From an uncultured Desulfomonile sp. (lineage in GTDB: Bacteria > Desulfobacterota > Desulfomonilia > Desulfomonilales > Desulfomonilaceae), in assembly GCA_903896745.1 (NCBI GenBank), contig CAITZA010000363.1, positions 1 to 64,000 of the forward strand: DNA of 64,000 nt, in the 5' to 3' direction. Below are positions 26,629 to 35,862 of the stretch, piece by piece. The translations under genes and the position numbers were made by a program. Under the pieces are notes generated by a model. It was given only the letters and a program-made list of their open reading frames with translations, was not told the DNA's origin and ran no database searches. Position 1 is the first letter of the stretch. Every line of letters starts with the position of its first letter.

Positions 26629-28506
26629 ATGGCGAATTTTGAAACCGTAGAAGTAACCACTGACATTCTGCTTTGCGGCGGCGGTATGGCCTGCTGCGGC
26701 GCGGCAGTTGAAGCAGCTTATTGGGCCGCCAAGAACGGCCTTAAGGTAACACTTGTTGACAAAGCGGCCATGGACCGTTCCGGCGCTGTCGCCATGGGTC
26801 TATCGGCTATCAACCAGTATGTTGACATTAACAGCGGCGCTAACACCTGCGAAGACTATGTGCGTTACGTCCGTAACGACCTTATGGGTATTACGCGTGA
26901 AGACCTCGTTTATGATATAGCGCGTCACGTCGATTCCTCGGTTCACCTGTTCGAAAAATGGGGACTCCCGATTTGGCTGGATGCAGACGGCAAGTATGTT
27001 CATGAAGGCCGCTGGCAGCTCATGATCAACGGTGAATCCTACAAAGTCATCGTCGCGGAAGCCGCCAAGAACGCTCTGACCAAGTATGGCCATGAGTATT
27101 TTGAGAGAGTATTTATCACCACACCTGTGCTGGACGGTGACCGCATTGCTGGCGCGTGTGGATTCAGCACACGTGAAGACAAGTTCTATGTATTCAAGGC
27201 CAAGGCAGTTTTGGCGGCCATGGGTGGAGCGGTTCACGTATTCAAGCCGAGAAGCTCTGGTGAAGGTCTTGGACGCGCATGGTACCCACCATGGAACTCC
27301 GGCTCAAGCCTTTATTTCACATTGATCGCTGGCGCAGAGCAGACCTGCCAGGAAGTACGCTTCATTCCAGTGCGTTTTAAGGATGCTTACGGCCCAGTCG
27401 GCGCATGGTTCCTACTGTTCAAGTCCCGTGCCACCAACGCCCTCGGTGGTGAGTACATGGTTGATCGCAAAGACGAGCTCGCGAACTGGGGCTCATACGG
27501 CGCAGTAAAACCCATCCCAGCGAACCTGCGTAACTATCTCGGTATGTTAGACGAATTCGAAGGCAAGGGTCCCATCTATATGAGGACTGAAGAAGCCATT
27601 CAGAAGATCGCCAACCAGTATGCCGACGATCCTAAGGCCTTCAAGAAGAAAATGAAGGAACTCGAAGCCGAAGCTTGGGAAGACTTCCTCGATATGACAA
27701 TTTCCCAGGCCATTCTCTGGGCGGGCACCGATGTTCAGCCCGAAGAGAAGAAATCAGAAATCGCGGCCGCCGAGCCTTACTTCATTGGTTCCCACTCAGG
27801 CGCGTCCGGAGCATGGGTAAGCGGTCCTAAAGACCTTGCGCCACCCGAGTATTTCTGGGGCTATGAGTACATGTCAACAGTTAAGGGCATGTTCTGCGCG
27901 GGCGACGCTTCCGGCGCTTCCAGCCACAAGTTCTCCTCAGGTTCACACGCCGAAGGTAGAGCCGCTGGTAAGTCCATGGTGCGTTTCGTCCTCGACAACA
28001 ACAGCCAGCCAGCCGTTGACGCTGCCAAAGTTGAAGAGATCAAGAAAAGCGTTCTCAAGCCTCTTGACATCTTCGCCGAATTTGGCGGGAAGTCCAGCGA
28101 TCCTGACATTAACCCCGAGTTCATGAAACCCAAAATGTTCATGTTCCGCCTGCAGAAAATCATGGATGAGTATGCGGCCGGTGTTACCGCGGGATTCAAG
28201 ACCAATCAGTGGAAACTGGAAAGAGCCCTCGAACTTCTCAACTGGCTCAAGGAAGACTCCGAGAAGCTGGCGGCTCAGGATCTGCACGAACTTATGAGAT
28301 GCCATGAAAACATTCAGAGAATGTGGCAGGCAGAAGTCCACGTAAGGACCATTCTGTTCCGTGAAGAGACCCGTTGGCCGGGCTACTATTTCCGCAACGA
28401 TTTCCCCAAACTGGATGAAGCCAATTGGAAGTGTTTCGTCAACGCCACTTACAAGAATGGTCAGTGGGAAATGAAGAAAGTGCCCGTACTCTCCATCGTT
28501 GACTAA
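26629..28506 (+). CDS. aprA: adenylylsulfate (APS) reductase alpha subunit
   Basis: 625-residue flavoprotein catalytic subunit that reduces APS to sulfite and AMP in dissimilatory sulfate reduction. The N-terminal FAD-binding motif is LLCGGGMACCGAAVEAAYWA; the fumarate-reductase-like fold continues through DRSGAVAMGLSAINQY and the C-terminal GSHAEGRAAGKS flavin segment. Length and organisation match AprA of sulfate reducers. Codon use is noticeably richer in C-ending codons (GGC, AAC, ATC) than in neighbours, as expected for a highly expressed gene. A terminator follows before qmoA. Confidence 0.97.
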   Translation: MANFETVEVTTDILLCGGGMACCGAAVEAAYWAAKNGLKVTLVDKAAMDRSGAVAMGLSAINQYVDINSGANTCEDYVRYVRNDLMGITREDLVYDIARHVDSSVHLFEKWGLPIWLDADGKYVHEGRWQLMINGESYKVIVAEAAKNALTKYGHEYFERVFITTPVLDGDRIAGACGFSTREDKFYVFKAKAVLAAMGGAVHVFKPRSSGEGLGRAWYPPWNSGSSLYFTLIAGAEQTCQEVRFIPVRFKDAYGPVGAWFLLFKSRATNALGGEYMVDRKDELANWGSYGAVKPIPANLRNYLGMLDEFEGKGPIYMRTEEAIQKIANQYADDPKAFKKKMKELEAEAWEDFLDMTISQAILWAGTDVQPEEKKSEIAAAEPYFIGSHSGASGAWVSGPKDLAPPEYFWGYEYMSTVKGMFCAGDASGASSHKFSSGSHAEGRAAGKSMVRFVLDNNSQPAVDAAKVEEIKKSVLKPLDIFAEFGGKSSDPDINPEFMKPKMFMFRLQKIMDEYAAGVTAGFKTNQWKLERALELLNWLKEDSEKLAAQDLHELMRCHENIQRMWQAEVHVRTILFREETRWPGYYFRNDFPKLDEANWKCFVNATYKNGQWEMKKVPVLSIVD

Positions 28507-28526
28507 CCTCTAAACTCATGTTCATG

Positions 28527-28557
28527 CTCTGAGCGTCTACCCAAAGGGCGCTCAGAG
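28527..28557 (+). repeat. intercistronic hairpin after aprA
   Basis: Perfect 9-bp inverted repeat CTCTGAGCG / CGCTCAGAG (28527-28535 with 28549-28557, 13-base loop) with no T tract. It may stabilise the 3' end of the aprBA message. A small ATCGAT repeat follows at about 28564-28582. Confidence 0.6.
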
Positions 28558-28580
28558 AAACAATCGATACTGAGTAATCG

Positions 28581-28617
28581 ATGAGGGGGCGTTTGTGCTC
28601 CCTCATAACCTTTTTTT
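28581..28617 (+). terminator. intrinsic terminator between aprBA and qmoABC
   Basis: ATGAGGGGGC / GCTCCCTCAT form a 10-bp stem (one G-T pair) with a 6-base loop, 28581-28606, followed four bases later by seven T. The qmoA ribosome site begins immediately after, so qmo expression depends on readthrough or on a promoter inside the hairpin region. The track's qmoA start at 28581 falls inside this stem. Confidence 0.72.
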
Positions 28618-28628
28618 GGGGAGGAAGC

Positions 28629-29891
28629 ATGGCTGGAGAAAAGACCGTACTGGTCGTTGGGGGCGGTATTAGTGGAATTACGGCTGCTGTCGAAGCTGCT
28701 GAAGCTGGTTGCAAGGTGATTCTGGTCGAAAAGCAACCCTATTTAGGAGGGCGGGTCGCCCGGATGAACAAGTATTTTCCGAAGCTTTGTCCTCCCACTT
28801 GCGGCCTGGAAATCAATTTCAAGAGAATCAGAAAAAACCCGGATATTACCGTCTATACCCTTGCAAACGTCGAATCGGTGTCGGGATCTTCCGGCGCTTA
28901 TACCGCTACAATCAAGATTAACCCAAGATATGTGGAAGATCACGCCGCCACCTCGAAGTGTGTGGATGACTGTCCCGCCGACATATCTAACGAATTCAAC
29001 TATGGCATGGATAAATGCAAGGCAGTCCGACTCCCTTACGAAATGGCCTTCCCAATGAGTCTTGTTGCAGACGCGGAGGCTTTACGGGCTGTTAACGGGT
29101 CAGAATTGGGCGCCTTCATGGATTCGTGCGAATCCAGGGGAATCAGAATCGATCTACATGCGCAGCCAGAGACCTTCAAGGTCGATGTAAGTTCTGTTAT
29201 ATGGGCTACAGGATGGGTTCCTTATGACGCAACCAAGCTTGATAAACTTGGCTTTGGCAAGTTCGCCAATGTAATTACCAACGTGATGATGGAAAGGTTG
29301 GCCAATGTTGGTGGTCCAACCGCTGGCCATATAGTCAGACCGTCCGACGGGAAAAAGGTAAATAACCTGGCTTTTGTTCAATGCGCAGGGTCCAGGGACG
29401 AAAACCATCTGCCATATTGCTCATCGATCTGTTGCCTTGCCTCGCTAAAGCAGGCCACATATCTTCGCGACTATAACCCCGAGGCTCAGGCACATATTTT
29501 CTATATAGATTTAAGAGCTTACGGGCGTTTTGAATATTTCTTTGACAGGGTCCGTAACGATGAAAAAATTCTCCTCACCAAGGGGAAGATAGTCAATATT
29601 TTTGAGGATCCAGTAACCAAAGACGTCATAGTTGAGGGCGAGGACATCATGTCCGGCGAGAAAATCCGGCGTGCATTCGACATGGTCGTACTGGCCACTG
29701 GAATGCAACCCACCACAAGTATCGACAAGATTCCGACCGCCGGTGTGGAATATGACGAATTTGGATTCCTTGTATCTGATCAGGGAATTCACGCCGCAGG
29801 GGTGACTAAGCGACCTATGGACGTGGGCACGTGCTTGCAGGACGCCACCGGAGCTGCTCTCAAAGCCCTTCAAGACACGTTGGGGAGGTAA
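28629..29891 (+). CDS. qmoA: quinone-interacting membrane-bound oxidoreductase subunit A
   Basis: 420-residue HdrA-like flavoprotein of the Qmo complex, which links menaquinol to APS reductase. The FAD motif VLVVGGGISGITAAVEAAEAG starts the protein; HdrA-type cysteine motifs include PKLCPPTCGLEINF, and QCAGSRD with CSSICCLASLKQA lie in the C-terminal half. I set the start at ATG 28629, after GGGGAGGAAG and just before the FAD motif; the track start adds 16 residues lying in the terminator hairpin. qmoB begins 4 bases after the stop. Confidence 0.95.
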   Translation: MAGEKTVLVVGGGISGITAAVEAAEAGCKVILVEKQPYLGGRVARMNKYFPKLCPPTCGLEINFKRIRKNPDITVYTLANVESVSGSSGAYTATIKINPRYVEDHAATSKCVDDCPADISNEFNYGMDKCKAVRLPYEMAFPMSLVADAEALRAVNGSELGAFMDSCESRGIRIDLHAQPETFKVDVSSVIWATGWVPYDATKLDKLGFGKFANVITNVMMERLANVGGPTAGHIVRPSDGKKVNNLAFVQCAGSRDENHLPYCSSICCLASLKQATYLRDYNPEAQAHIFYIDLRAYGRFEYFFDRVRNDEKILLTKGKIVNIFEDPVTKDVIVEGEDIMSGEKIRRAFDMVVLATGMQPTTSIDKIPTAGVEYDEFGFLVSDQGIHAAGVTKRPMDVGTCLQDATGAALKALQDTLGR

Positions 29892-29895
29892 TTTC

Positions 29896-32178
29896 ATGAG
29901 CCAGAAAACAGGTGTGTACATTGACACGGGTTACGGTATTGGTGAGGCCCTGGACATAGACGCGCTTTCAAAAGTTGCCACCAAGGAGTTCAAGGCTGCG
30001 CTCTGCCGCGCCGATTCATACTGGACTTCTCCTGATAAGCTTGCCATCATTCGTAACGACATCGCAAACGAGGGGCTCACTGCTGTCCTTTTAGCCGGCC
30101 CGTCATCGCGCGTATTTCAGCAGGAATTGTCTTTTGAAGGTGTCATAACCGAGAGGGTCAATCTTCGGGAACATGTTGTTTGGTGTCATCCGGCCAATGA
30201 TGAAGACACCCAGATGCTTGCTGAAGATTATATGCGAATGTCTTTGACAAAAATCGGGAAATACGAGGACAGGCCTGCCTTCCTGGAACCGAAGGAAAAG
30301 GGCATTCTAGTGATCGGTGGTGGCTATACTGGACTTACTGCGGCGCTCGAAGCGGCTGACGCAGGGTATCAGGTATATCTGGTGGAAAAGGAATCCCAAC
30401 TAGGTGGATGGGCGACGAAGTTCTCTAAAGTTTTTACAGGGAAACCTCCCTACGACCAAATTGTAGATTCGCCGGTCAGCAAGAAAATTGAGGCTGTTCT
30501 CTCCCACAAGAACATCAAGGTTTTCCTGGGTAAGAGGGTATACAGCATTGGTGGCGCGCCTGGAATGTTCGATGTTGTGATCAGGCCTGATGGCGCGTGG
30601 AATGAAAACCTGGTCAAGACCCAGAATGAATGGTTAGCCGCCAAGAAGGCCAAGGAAGGTAAAGGCGAAGAACCCGAGGCCGCCAAGACATCTGAGGAAG
30701 CGGCCGTTCCTGCGGAAGTCTTCGTTGACGAGGTGGATTTCGAACACGAAGACGTTTCTGTTGGCGCAGTTGTCCTTGCAGCCGGCTGGCGACCCGAAGA
30801 ACCTTCCGGAATGGAACATTTGGGATACGGTAAGTATGCGGATGTTATCACCAGCCTCCAGCTAGAGGAGCTCGCTCTTAACGGAAAAATAAAGAGGCCC
30901 TCTGATGGCAGGGAAGTCAAGACTATCGCCTTTCTGGAATGCATTGGTGATGATGTTCAGCATCCATGGTTATACAGCTCTGCCGTAGGTTGCCTCGTGG
31001 CCCTAAAACAGGCTCACTACCTCAGAAAGTCTAACCCTGACGGACGCGCCTATATTTTCTATGATAACATGCGAGCCCCCGGGCAGTACGAGAAGTTTTA
31101 CAGGGCTATGCAGGACGATCCGGGAGTGTTCCTGTCAAAAGGTATTCCGGTTTCGGTTTCCAACGGTTCGTCTAGCCTCTCCCTTGAAGTTAAGGATACA
31201 CTGCTGGGTGAAAAGCTTAAAGTTTCCGTGGATCTGATAGTGCTCTCTACCGGCATGATTCCGGCCACGAAGGACGCCGCTATAGTCAACCTCAAGTACA
31301 GACAGGGCCCGTTCTTACCCGAAAATCCCAACGGTTTTAATGATTCTCACTTCATCTGTTTTCCGTATGAGACACAGAGGACCGGTATATATACCGCGGG
31401 ATGCGTCAGAGGCCCAATGGACTTTCTTTCCTGCGAGACCGATGCCACTGGGGCAGCGCTAAAGGCAATTCAGTGCGCAGAGCTTGTATCTCAGGGAAAG
31501 GCCGTTCATCCACGCGCCGGAGATGAATCATTTCCTCAGATATTTACTCAGAGATGCACCCAGTGCAAGCGTTGCACAGAAGAATGTCCCTTCGGCGCAT
31601 ACGATGAAAAACCGGACGGCACGCCCATGCCTAATCCCTCGCGTTGCCGACGGTGCGCTATCTGCATGGGGTCATGCCCTGAACGTATCATCTCGTTCCG
31701 GGATCACTCCGTAGATATGATTGGGTCGATGGTGAAGGCGATAGATGTGCCTGACGAGTACGCGGAGAAGCCTCGGGTAGTGTGTTTTATATGCGAAAAT
31801 GACGCTTTTCCGGCCATTGATATGGCAGGTATCAATCGACTACAATACAGTTCCTATATCAGATTCATCCCTTTACGATGTCTGGGCAACATTAATATGG
31901 TGTGGATTGCAGACTCCCTTTCAAAAGGAATTGACGGAATCATGCTTATTGGTTGCAAATACGGGGATGACTATCAATGCCACTTTGTGAAGGGTAGCGA
32001 ACTTGCCGAGTACAGAATGGGCAAGATTTCAGAAACCCTGCAGAGGTTGGTGCTTGAATCGGAACGTATTCGAGTTCACCAGCTAGCTATCGATGAATAT
32101 GATCAAATCCCCAAACTTGTTGATGATTTCATGGAGACTCTCTCCGGATTTGATCCTAACCCATACAAAGGCTTCTAA
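29896..32178 (+). CDS. qmoB: quinone-interacting membrane-bound oxidoreductase subunit B
   Basis: 760-residue Qmo subunit with three parts. An N-terminal segment of about 130 residues is followed by an HdrA-like FAD domain starting GILVIGGGYTGLTAALEAADAG (near 135), then two [4Fe-4S] motifs (CTQCKRCTEECP and CRRCAICMGSCP, about 555-600), then an MvhD-like C-terminal domain with FICENDAFP and GCKYGDDYQCHF. A charged low-complexity insert rich in K, E and A lies near 245-280. It passes electrons between the QmoC membrane subunit and AprAB; flavin-based bifurcation or confurcation has been proposed for such complexes. Confidence 0.95.
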   Translation: MSQKTGVYIDTGYGIGEALDIDALSKVATKEFKAALCRADSYWTSPDKLAIIRNDIANEGLTAVLLAGPSSRVFQQELSFEGVITERVNLREHVVWCHPANDEDTQMLAEDYMRMSLTKIGKYEDRPAFLEPKEKGILVIGGGYTGLTAALEAADAGYQVYLVEKESQLGGWATKFSKVFTGKPPYDQIVDSPVSKKIEAVLSHKNIKVFLGKRVYSIGGAPGMFDVVIRPDGAWNENLVKTQNEWLAAKKAKEGKGEEPEAAKTSEEAAVPAEVFVDEVDFEHEDVSVGAVVLAAGWRPEEPSGMEHLGYGKYADVITSLQLEELALNGKIKRPSDGREVKTIAFLECIGDDVQHPWLYSSAVGCLVALKQAHYLRKSNPDGRAYIFYDNMRAPGQYEKFYRAMQDDPGVFLSKGIPVSVSNGSSSLSLEVKDTLLGEKLKVSVDLIVLSTGMIPATKDAAIVNLKYRQGPFLPENPNGFNDSHFICFPYETQRTGIYTAGCVRGPMDFLSCETDATGAALKAIQCAELVSQGKAVHPRAGDESFPQIFTQRCTQCKRCTEECPFGAYDEKPDGTPMPNPSRCRRCAICMGSCPERIISFRDHSVDMIGSMVKAIDVPDEYAEKPRVVCFICENDAFPAIDMAGINRLQYSSYIRFIPLRCLGNINMVWIADSLSKGIDGIMLIGCKYGDDYQCHFVKGSELAEYRMGKISETLQRLVLESERIRVHQLAIDEYDQIPKLVDDFMETLSGFDPNPYKGF

Positions 32179-32190
32179 GGAGGTTCACTC

Positions 32191-33402
32191 ATGGCGAAAG
32201 AATTTGTCGCTGAACCTGATCTTCAGTTCACAAAAGATTTAATAGCCGCCGGAGGTACCGACCTTAAGAAGTGCTATCAGTGCGCTACTTGTTCGGTCGC
32301 CTGTCGAATTGCGCCAGATAACAACCCGTATCCTCGCAAGGAAATGATTTGGGCTCAATGGGGTCTAAAAAACAAGCTCATTAATGACCCCGATATATGG
32401 CTGTGTCATCAGTGCAATGACTGTTCGACTCAATGCCCACGAGGGGCAAATCCCGGCGACACTCTCAAAGCCATCCGAAAAATGGTCGTTCAGGAGAATT
32501 CTCGTCCGGCTTTCCTGGGAAAACTCGTCGGTGAGAAGTCCATGTTTGTTCTGGCTACGGGTATTCCCGTAATACTCGTGGGCCTGTTACTTTATGTTAG
32601 CGGATGGAGCTTTCCAGAAGGCCCTGTAACCTATTCCGCCCATCACCTGCCACCCAAAAAGGACGGGTTCATTTTTACCCCCGCTCTCCAGGTTCTGTTT
32701 ACAGGAGCCCTGTTATTTGCAGTGATTTCCCTGTTTCTAAGCCTCAAGGCTTACTGGCAAAATTTGAATGACAACAATCCCGTTCCGGCGGGACGTCAGC
32801 AAAAGCCTTTTGTCCCTAGCCTTGTTGAGGCTCTCAGTGAAATTCTTCCACACTCGACTTTCAAGGATTGTGAAGCCAACAATATAAGGTACAGTTCTCA
32901 CCTATTGGCCTTTTGGGGCATGATAGGCCTGGCGGTCACTACCGGTATTGTCGCCTTCAATGTGGACATCCTTGGGATATTGCCTCCATCTTTGAATGGT
33001 CCGGGAACGGTGCCAATCAAGATACTGGGAAACGTCAGCGCAGTGGCGTTCATTATAGGGCTCGGCATAATGCTCATGCGAAGGCTGACCGCCCCAGATC
33101 AGACCGGAGGAAGTTCCTATTTTGACTGGTTTTTTATCTATACCATCCTGGGTACAGGTCTAACGGGATTGCTCACTGAGCTATTCAGATGGTCCGGAAT
33201 AATCGGAGGAACCTACGTCGTTTACACAATACACCTGATCTTTGTAATGACGCTCCTGCTCTATTTGCCATTCTCAAAGTTTGCTCACATCGGGTATAGG
33301 ACCGTTGCGATTGCCTGGTCCAAGTCGGTTGGGCGGAACCTAAAAACCACGGTAAGGCCGAACTATGTTCCTTCGGCTTCCGCAGAAACCGCCGCAGAGT
33401 AA
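32191..33402 (+). CDS. qmoC: quinone-interacting membrane-bound oxidoreductase subunit C
   Basis: 403-residue membrane subunit fusing an HdrC-like iron-sulfur domain to a cytochrome b of the HdrE/NarI type. CYQCATCSVACRIAP and CHQCNDCSTQCPRGA (about 30-95) bind two [4Fe-4S] clusters. From about 110 six hydrophobic helices follow, including TGIPVILVGLLLYVSGW and the last pair with IHLIFVMTLLLYLPFSKFAH, where histidines can bind heme b and menaquinol is oxidised. AGGAGG precedes ATG 32191. Last gene of the qmo operon; a long hairpin follows. Confidence 0.95.
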   Translation: MAKEFVAEPDLQFTKDLIAAGGTDLKKCYQCATCSVACRIAPDNNPYPRKEMIWAQWGLKNKLINDPDIWLCHQCNDCSTQCPRGANPGDTLKAIRKMVVQENSRPAFLGKLVGEKSMFVLATGIPVILVGLLLYVSGWSFPEGPVTYSAHHLPPKKDGFIFTPALQVLFTGALLFAVISLFLSLKAYWQNLNDNNPVPAGRQQKPFVPSLVEALSEILPHSTFKDCEANNIRYSSHLLAFWGMIGLAVTTGIVAFNVDILGILPPSLNGPGTVPIKILGNVSAVAFIIGLGIMLMRRLTAPDQTGGSSYFDWFFIYTILGTGLTGLLTELFRWSGIIGGTYVVYTIHLIFVMTLLLYLPFSKFAHIGYRTVAIAWSKSVGRNLKTTVRPNYVPSASAETAAE

Positions 33403-33440
33403 ATTATGGGATATGTGTAAGTAATATAAGTGGTTATCAT

Positions 33441-33477
33441 GAAACTGGGGGCCCTTGAAATGGGCCTTCCCAGTTTC
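33441..33477 (+). terminator. long hairpin after qmoC (terminator-like, no T tract)
   Basis: GAAACTGGG / CCCAGTTTC is a perfect 9-bp stem (33441-33449 with 33469-33477), extended inside by GGCCC / GGGCC. No T run follows on either strand, so it may act with Rho or as a 3'-end protector rather than as a classic intrinsic terminator. Confidence 0.55.
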
Positions 33478-33531
33478 CGGTCTGTCTATTGCGAGTAATT
33501 ACATGAAAGTGACAATTCATTCGGAGGCGGT

Positions 33532-33765
33532 TCAGCAGGATATCCTTTGCTCAAACTTGTCCCAAAGCAACCCTGCAACTTCATCGCCACATTCACCAAC
33601 TCCTGGATCGTATTGTTTAAGATACATGCTAAGGTCGCTAGTCCATCCTGATCTGTCACAATCCATATAACGCCTCAGAAAGTTACCATAAAGACCTTCA
33701 ATCATGTATGGTGTGATCCTCTCTAACTCACGAACCACGCAAAGCGCCTTGTCATTGGTTATCAT
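33532..33765 (-). CDS. small hypothetical protein
   Basis: 77 residues. GGAGG lies eight bases before ATG 33765, a good ribosome site, which is the main reason to accept it. The sequence is compact, acidic and contains ITPYMIEGLYGNFLRRYMDCDRSG; I recognise no family. No signal peptide or membrane segment. It stands alone in reverse orientation between qmoC and purB. Confidence 0.55.
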   Translation of the reverse strand: MITNDKALCVVRELERITPYMIEGLYGNFLRRYMDCDRSGWTSDLSMYLKQYDPGVGECGDEVAGLLWDKFEQRISC

Positions 33766-33845
33766 AAAATTATCCTCCGTCCTCAGATAATTTTTTGGCT
33801 GTTAAGTCCTCTTCTTATTTAGTAACTGAAACCCGAGAAGACAAT

Positions 33846-33983
33846 ATGTTTCAGAACTTTTTTGAAACTCTCAATACATCTGCCGATCGCGTCACAGATA
33901 AATTTAAATTTTACGAGGGATACCGAAACATGATATTTTATGAGGCTTACAACACACTTGAGGAAGAAAGGATACTTCATTGA
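33846..33983 (+). CDS. possible small protein coupled to purB
   Basis: 45 residues from ATG 33846 (the track starts at 33795). It is rich in aromatic and charged residues (KFKFYEGYRNMIFYEAY) and ends TGA at 33981-33983, overlapping the TTG start of purB (TTGA). Only a weak GAGAAG site precedes it. Unknown function; it may be a leader peptide that couples translation of purB. Confidence 0.4.
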   Translation: MFQNFFETLNTSADRVTDKFKFYEGYRNMIFYEAYNTLEEERILH

Positions 33984-35284
33984 TAAAGCGCTATTCCAGA
34001 CAACAGATGGGAAAGATATGGGAACCGGCGAACAGGTATCAGAAGTGGCTGGATATTGAATTGGCCGTTTGTGAGGCATGGACGGATAGAGGAATTATTC
34101 CCAGCGAAAGCATGGAAAGGATACGATCAAAAGCCGGATTCGATGTTGACAGGATAGATGAAATTGAAAAAATCACACGTCACGATGTGATTGCATTCAC
34201 TACAAGCGTGGCAGAATTCGTTGGCGAAGATTCACGTTTCATTCATCGCGGGTTAACCTCCTATGATGTTGTGGACACGGCTTTGTCCCTACTCTTGCGA
34301 GAGGCTGGAAATCTCATAAGAGATGGCATCGTAGAGCTTTTGGATGCGCTTAAGGATCGCGCGATCGAGCACAAGGACACCTCCATGGTTGGCAGGTCGC
34401 ACGGTATTCACGCCGAACCCATTACCTTTGGTTTGAAGTTAGCCCTTTTCCATTGCGAGATGGCCCGAAACCTTAAGAGATGGGATGCGGCAATAGATAC
34501 AATATCTGTCGGCAAAATATCAGGCGCTGTGGGGACGTTTGCGCACCTGGATCCAGAAATGGAGGAGGACATTCTGTCTCGTCTGGGGTTGAGGCCGTGC
34601 GAAGTATCAAATCAGATCATTCAGCGCGACAGGCATGCTGAATATTTTACATCCCTGGCGGTCATTGCAACCAGCATTGAAAAAATAGCCCTGGAAATCC
34701 GGGGTCTCCAAAGAACAGAAGTCAGCGAGGTGGAGGAATATTTTCATAAGGGTCAGAAAGGATCCTCTGCCATGCCTCACAAGCGAAATCCGGTTCTAAC
34801 AGAGAATCTGTGTGGGCTCGCCAGAGTAATCAGGGGTAACGCAATGGCTGCACTGGAGAATGTTCCGCTCTGGCACGAAAGGGATATATCTCATTCTTCC
34901 GTTGAAAGAATCATTGCGCCTGATTCCACGATCCTGGCAGATTTCATGTTGGACCGGTTGACTTTTGTGATCAAGAACATGCGAGTTTTCGACGATCAGA
35001 TGCTGAAGAATCTGGAAAGCGGTAAGGGGCTCATCTTTTCTGAATCCATTCTCATCAAGCTTGTAGACCGCGGACTCACGAGAGAAGCGGCTTACGCCAT
35101 CGTTCAGAGGAATGCCATGACCGCATGGGAACAGGGCCTGGAATTCAAGGACGTGTTGCTATCAGACCAGGAACTCCTGCGCTACCTCACCAAAGAGGAG
35201 ATAGAAGGATCATTTGATCTCAGGCATGCTCTAAGATGGACTGAAAGGATTTTCCAAAGAGTGTTTGAACATGATTCGAAGTGA
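33980..35284 (+). CDS. purB: adenylosuccinate lyase
   Basis: 434-residue enzyme of purine synthesis that splits SAICAR and adenylosuccinate with release of fumarate. The fumarase/aspartase signature GSSAMPHKRNP is near 265-275, the catalytic GLTSYDVVDTA segment near 90 and GRSHGIHAEP near 140. I keep the TTG start at 33980 because MIKRYSRQQMGKIW aligns with the usual PurB N terminus and AAGGA is suitably placed. No other pur gene is adjacent. Confidence 0.96.
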   Translation: MIKRYSRQQMGKIWEPANRYQKWLDIELAVCEAWTDRGIIPSESMERIRSKAGFDVDRIDEIEKITRHDVIAFTTSVAEFVGEDSRFIHRGLTSYDVVDTALSLLLREAGNLIRDGIVELLDALKDRAIEHKDTSMVGRSHGIHAEPITFGLKLALFHCEMARNLKRWDAAIDTISVGKISGAVGTFAHLDPEMEEDILSRLGLRPCEVSNQIIQRDRHAEYFTSLAVIATSIEKIALEIRGLQRTEVSEVEEYFHKGQKGSSAMPHKRNPVLTENLCGLARVIRGNAMAALENVPLWHERDISHSSVERIIAPDSTILADFMLDRLTFVIKNMRVFDDQMLKNLESGKGLIFSESILIKLVDRGLTREAAYAIVQRNAMTAWEQGLEFKDVLLSDQELLRYLTKEEIEGSFDLRHALRWTERIFQRVFEHDSK

Positions 35285-35862
35285 TCATGTAAGGTCCTGA
35301 AATCAGAACGATAAACGGCTCCTTGATTCAGCGGCCAACCTGATTTCCGTAAAGGATCTAAGAAATTCTTTTCGAAACTACTTTTGGCCGCTACGGCGTA
35401 GCTTGTAAAAAACTAGCGCTTTCGGGTTAATGCGCCTGATTGGGATGCTTTCGGTAATTCAACCATAAAAAATCGTAAAATAATACCATGATAAAAATAT
35501 TTATTAACAACAGGATTAAATCATGCTATGAAGTGTTCGCCGTTATGGGGTATTATTGAATGGTTAATACGGCATGTTATATAAAATAGCACTAACCTGA
35601 ATTGATAATGCCCGTAATACTCCATAATGTTATAGAAATATACGCTCTAAAGTTCTTCAGGCTGGAACAAAACCCTAGACAGGTTTTCAAACAATAATGA
35701 GACTATTTTGTATTGGCCCATGACGACTGAATGCCCGAAGTTAAGTGTCTCAAATCTTGGGTAGTATCTCCGGGACTAACAGCGGTTAACGAACATTTGT
35801 CATGAGGATACCTTTTTGAAACACGTTTCACGCCACCTCATCACAACCAGGAGAATACGATA
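35285..35862. other. gene-free region with a long inverted repeat
   Basis: 578 bases, rather A/T-rich in the middle, with no credible ORF. It contains a 16-bp inverted repeat pairing only by Watson-Crick and G-T pairs (35541-35556 with 35614-35629). CAGGAG directly upstream of 35863 is the ribosome site of the next gene. I find no tRNA, no clear terminator and no promoter with good spacing. Confidence 0.4.
35541..35629. repeat. 16-bp inverted repeat with 57-base loop
   Basis: CGTTATGGGGTATTAT (35541-35556) pairs with GTAATACTCCATAATG (35614-35629) over all 16 positions, three of them G-T. The unequal G-T positions mean pairing is better in RNA transcribed rightward than on the other strand. 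Could be a structured untranslated RNA or remnant of a small repeat element. Confidence 0.5.

Noticed and set aside
27861-28341. long antisense ORFs within aprA (also in dnaE, parC, qmoB, dsrK and infB)
   Set aside because: They are shadows created by the strong codon bias of the sense genes.
30640-30760. possible frameshift or insertion in qmoB (charged A/E/K run)
   Set aside because: The frame is continuous and both flanks match QmoB; a flexible linker explains it.
35730-35790. 5S rRNA-like words (GAAGTTAAG, GGGTAGTAT)
   Set aside because: The helices needed for 5S rRNA do not form and the flanks do not match; coincidental or too degraded to call.
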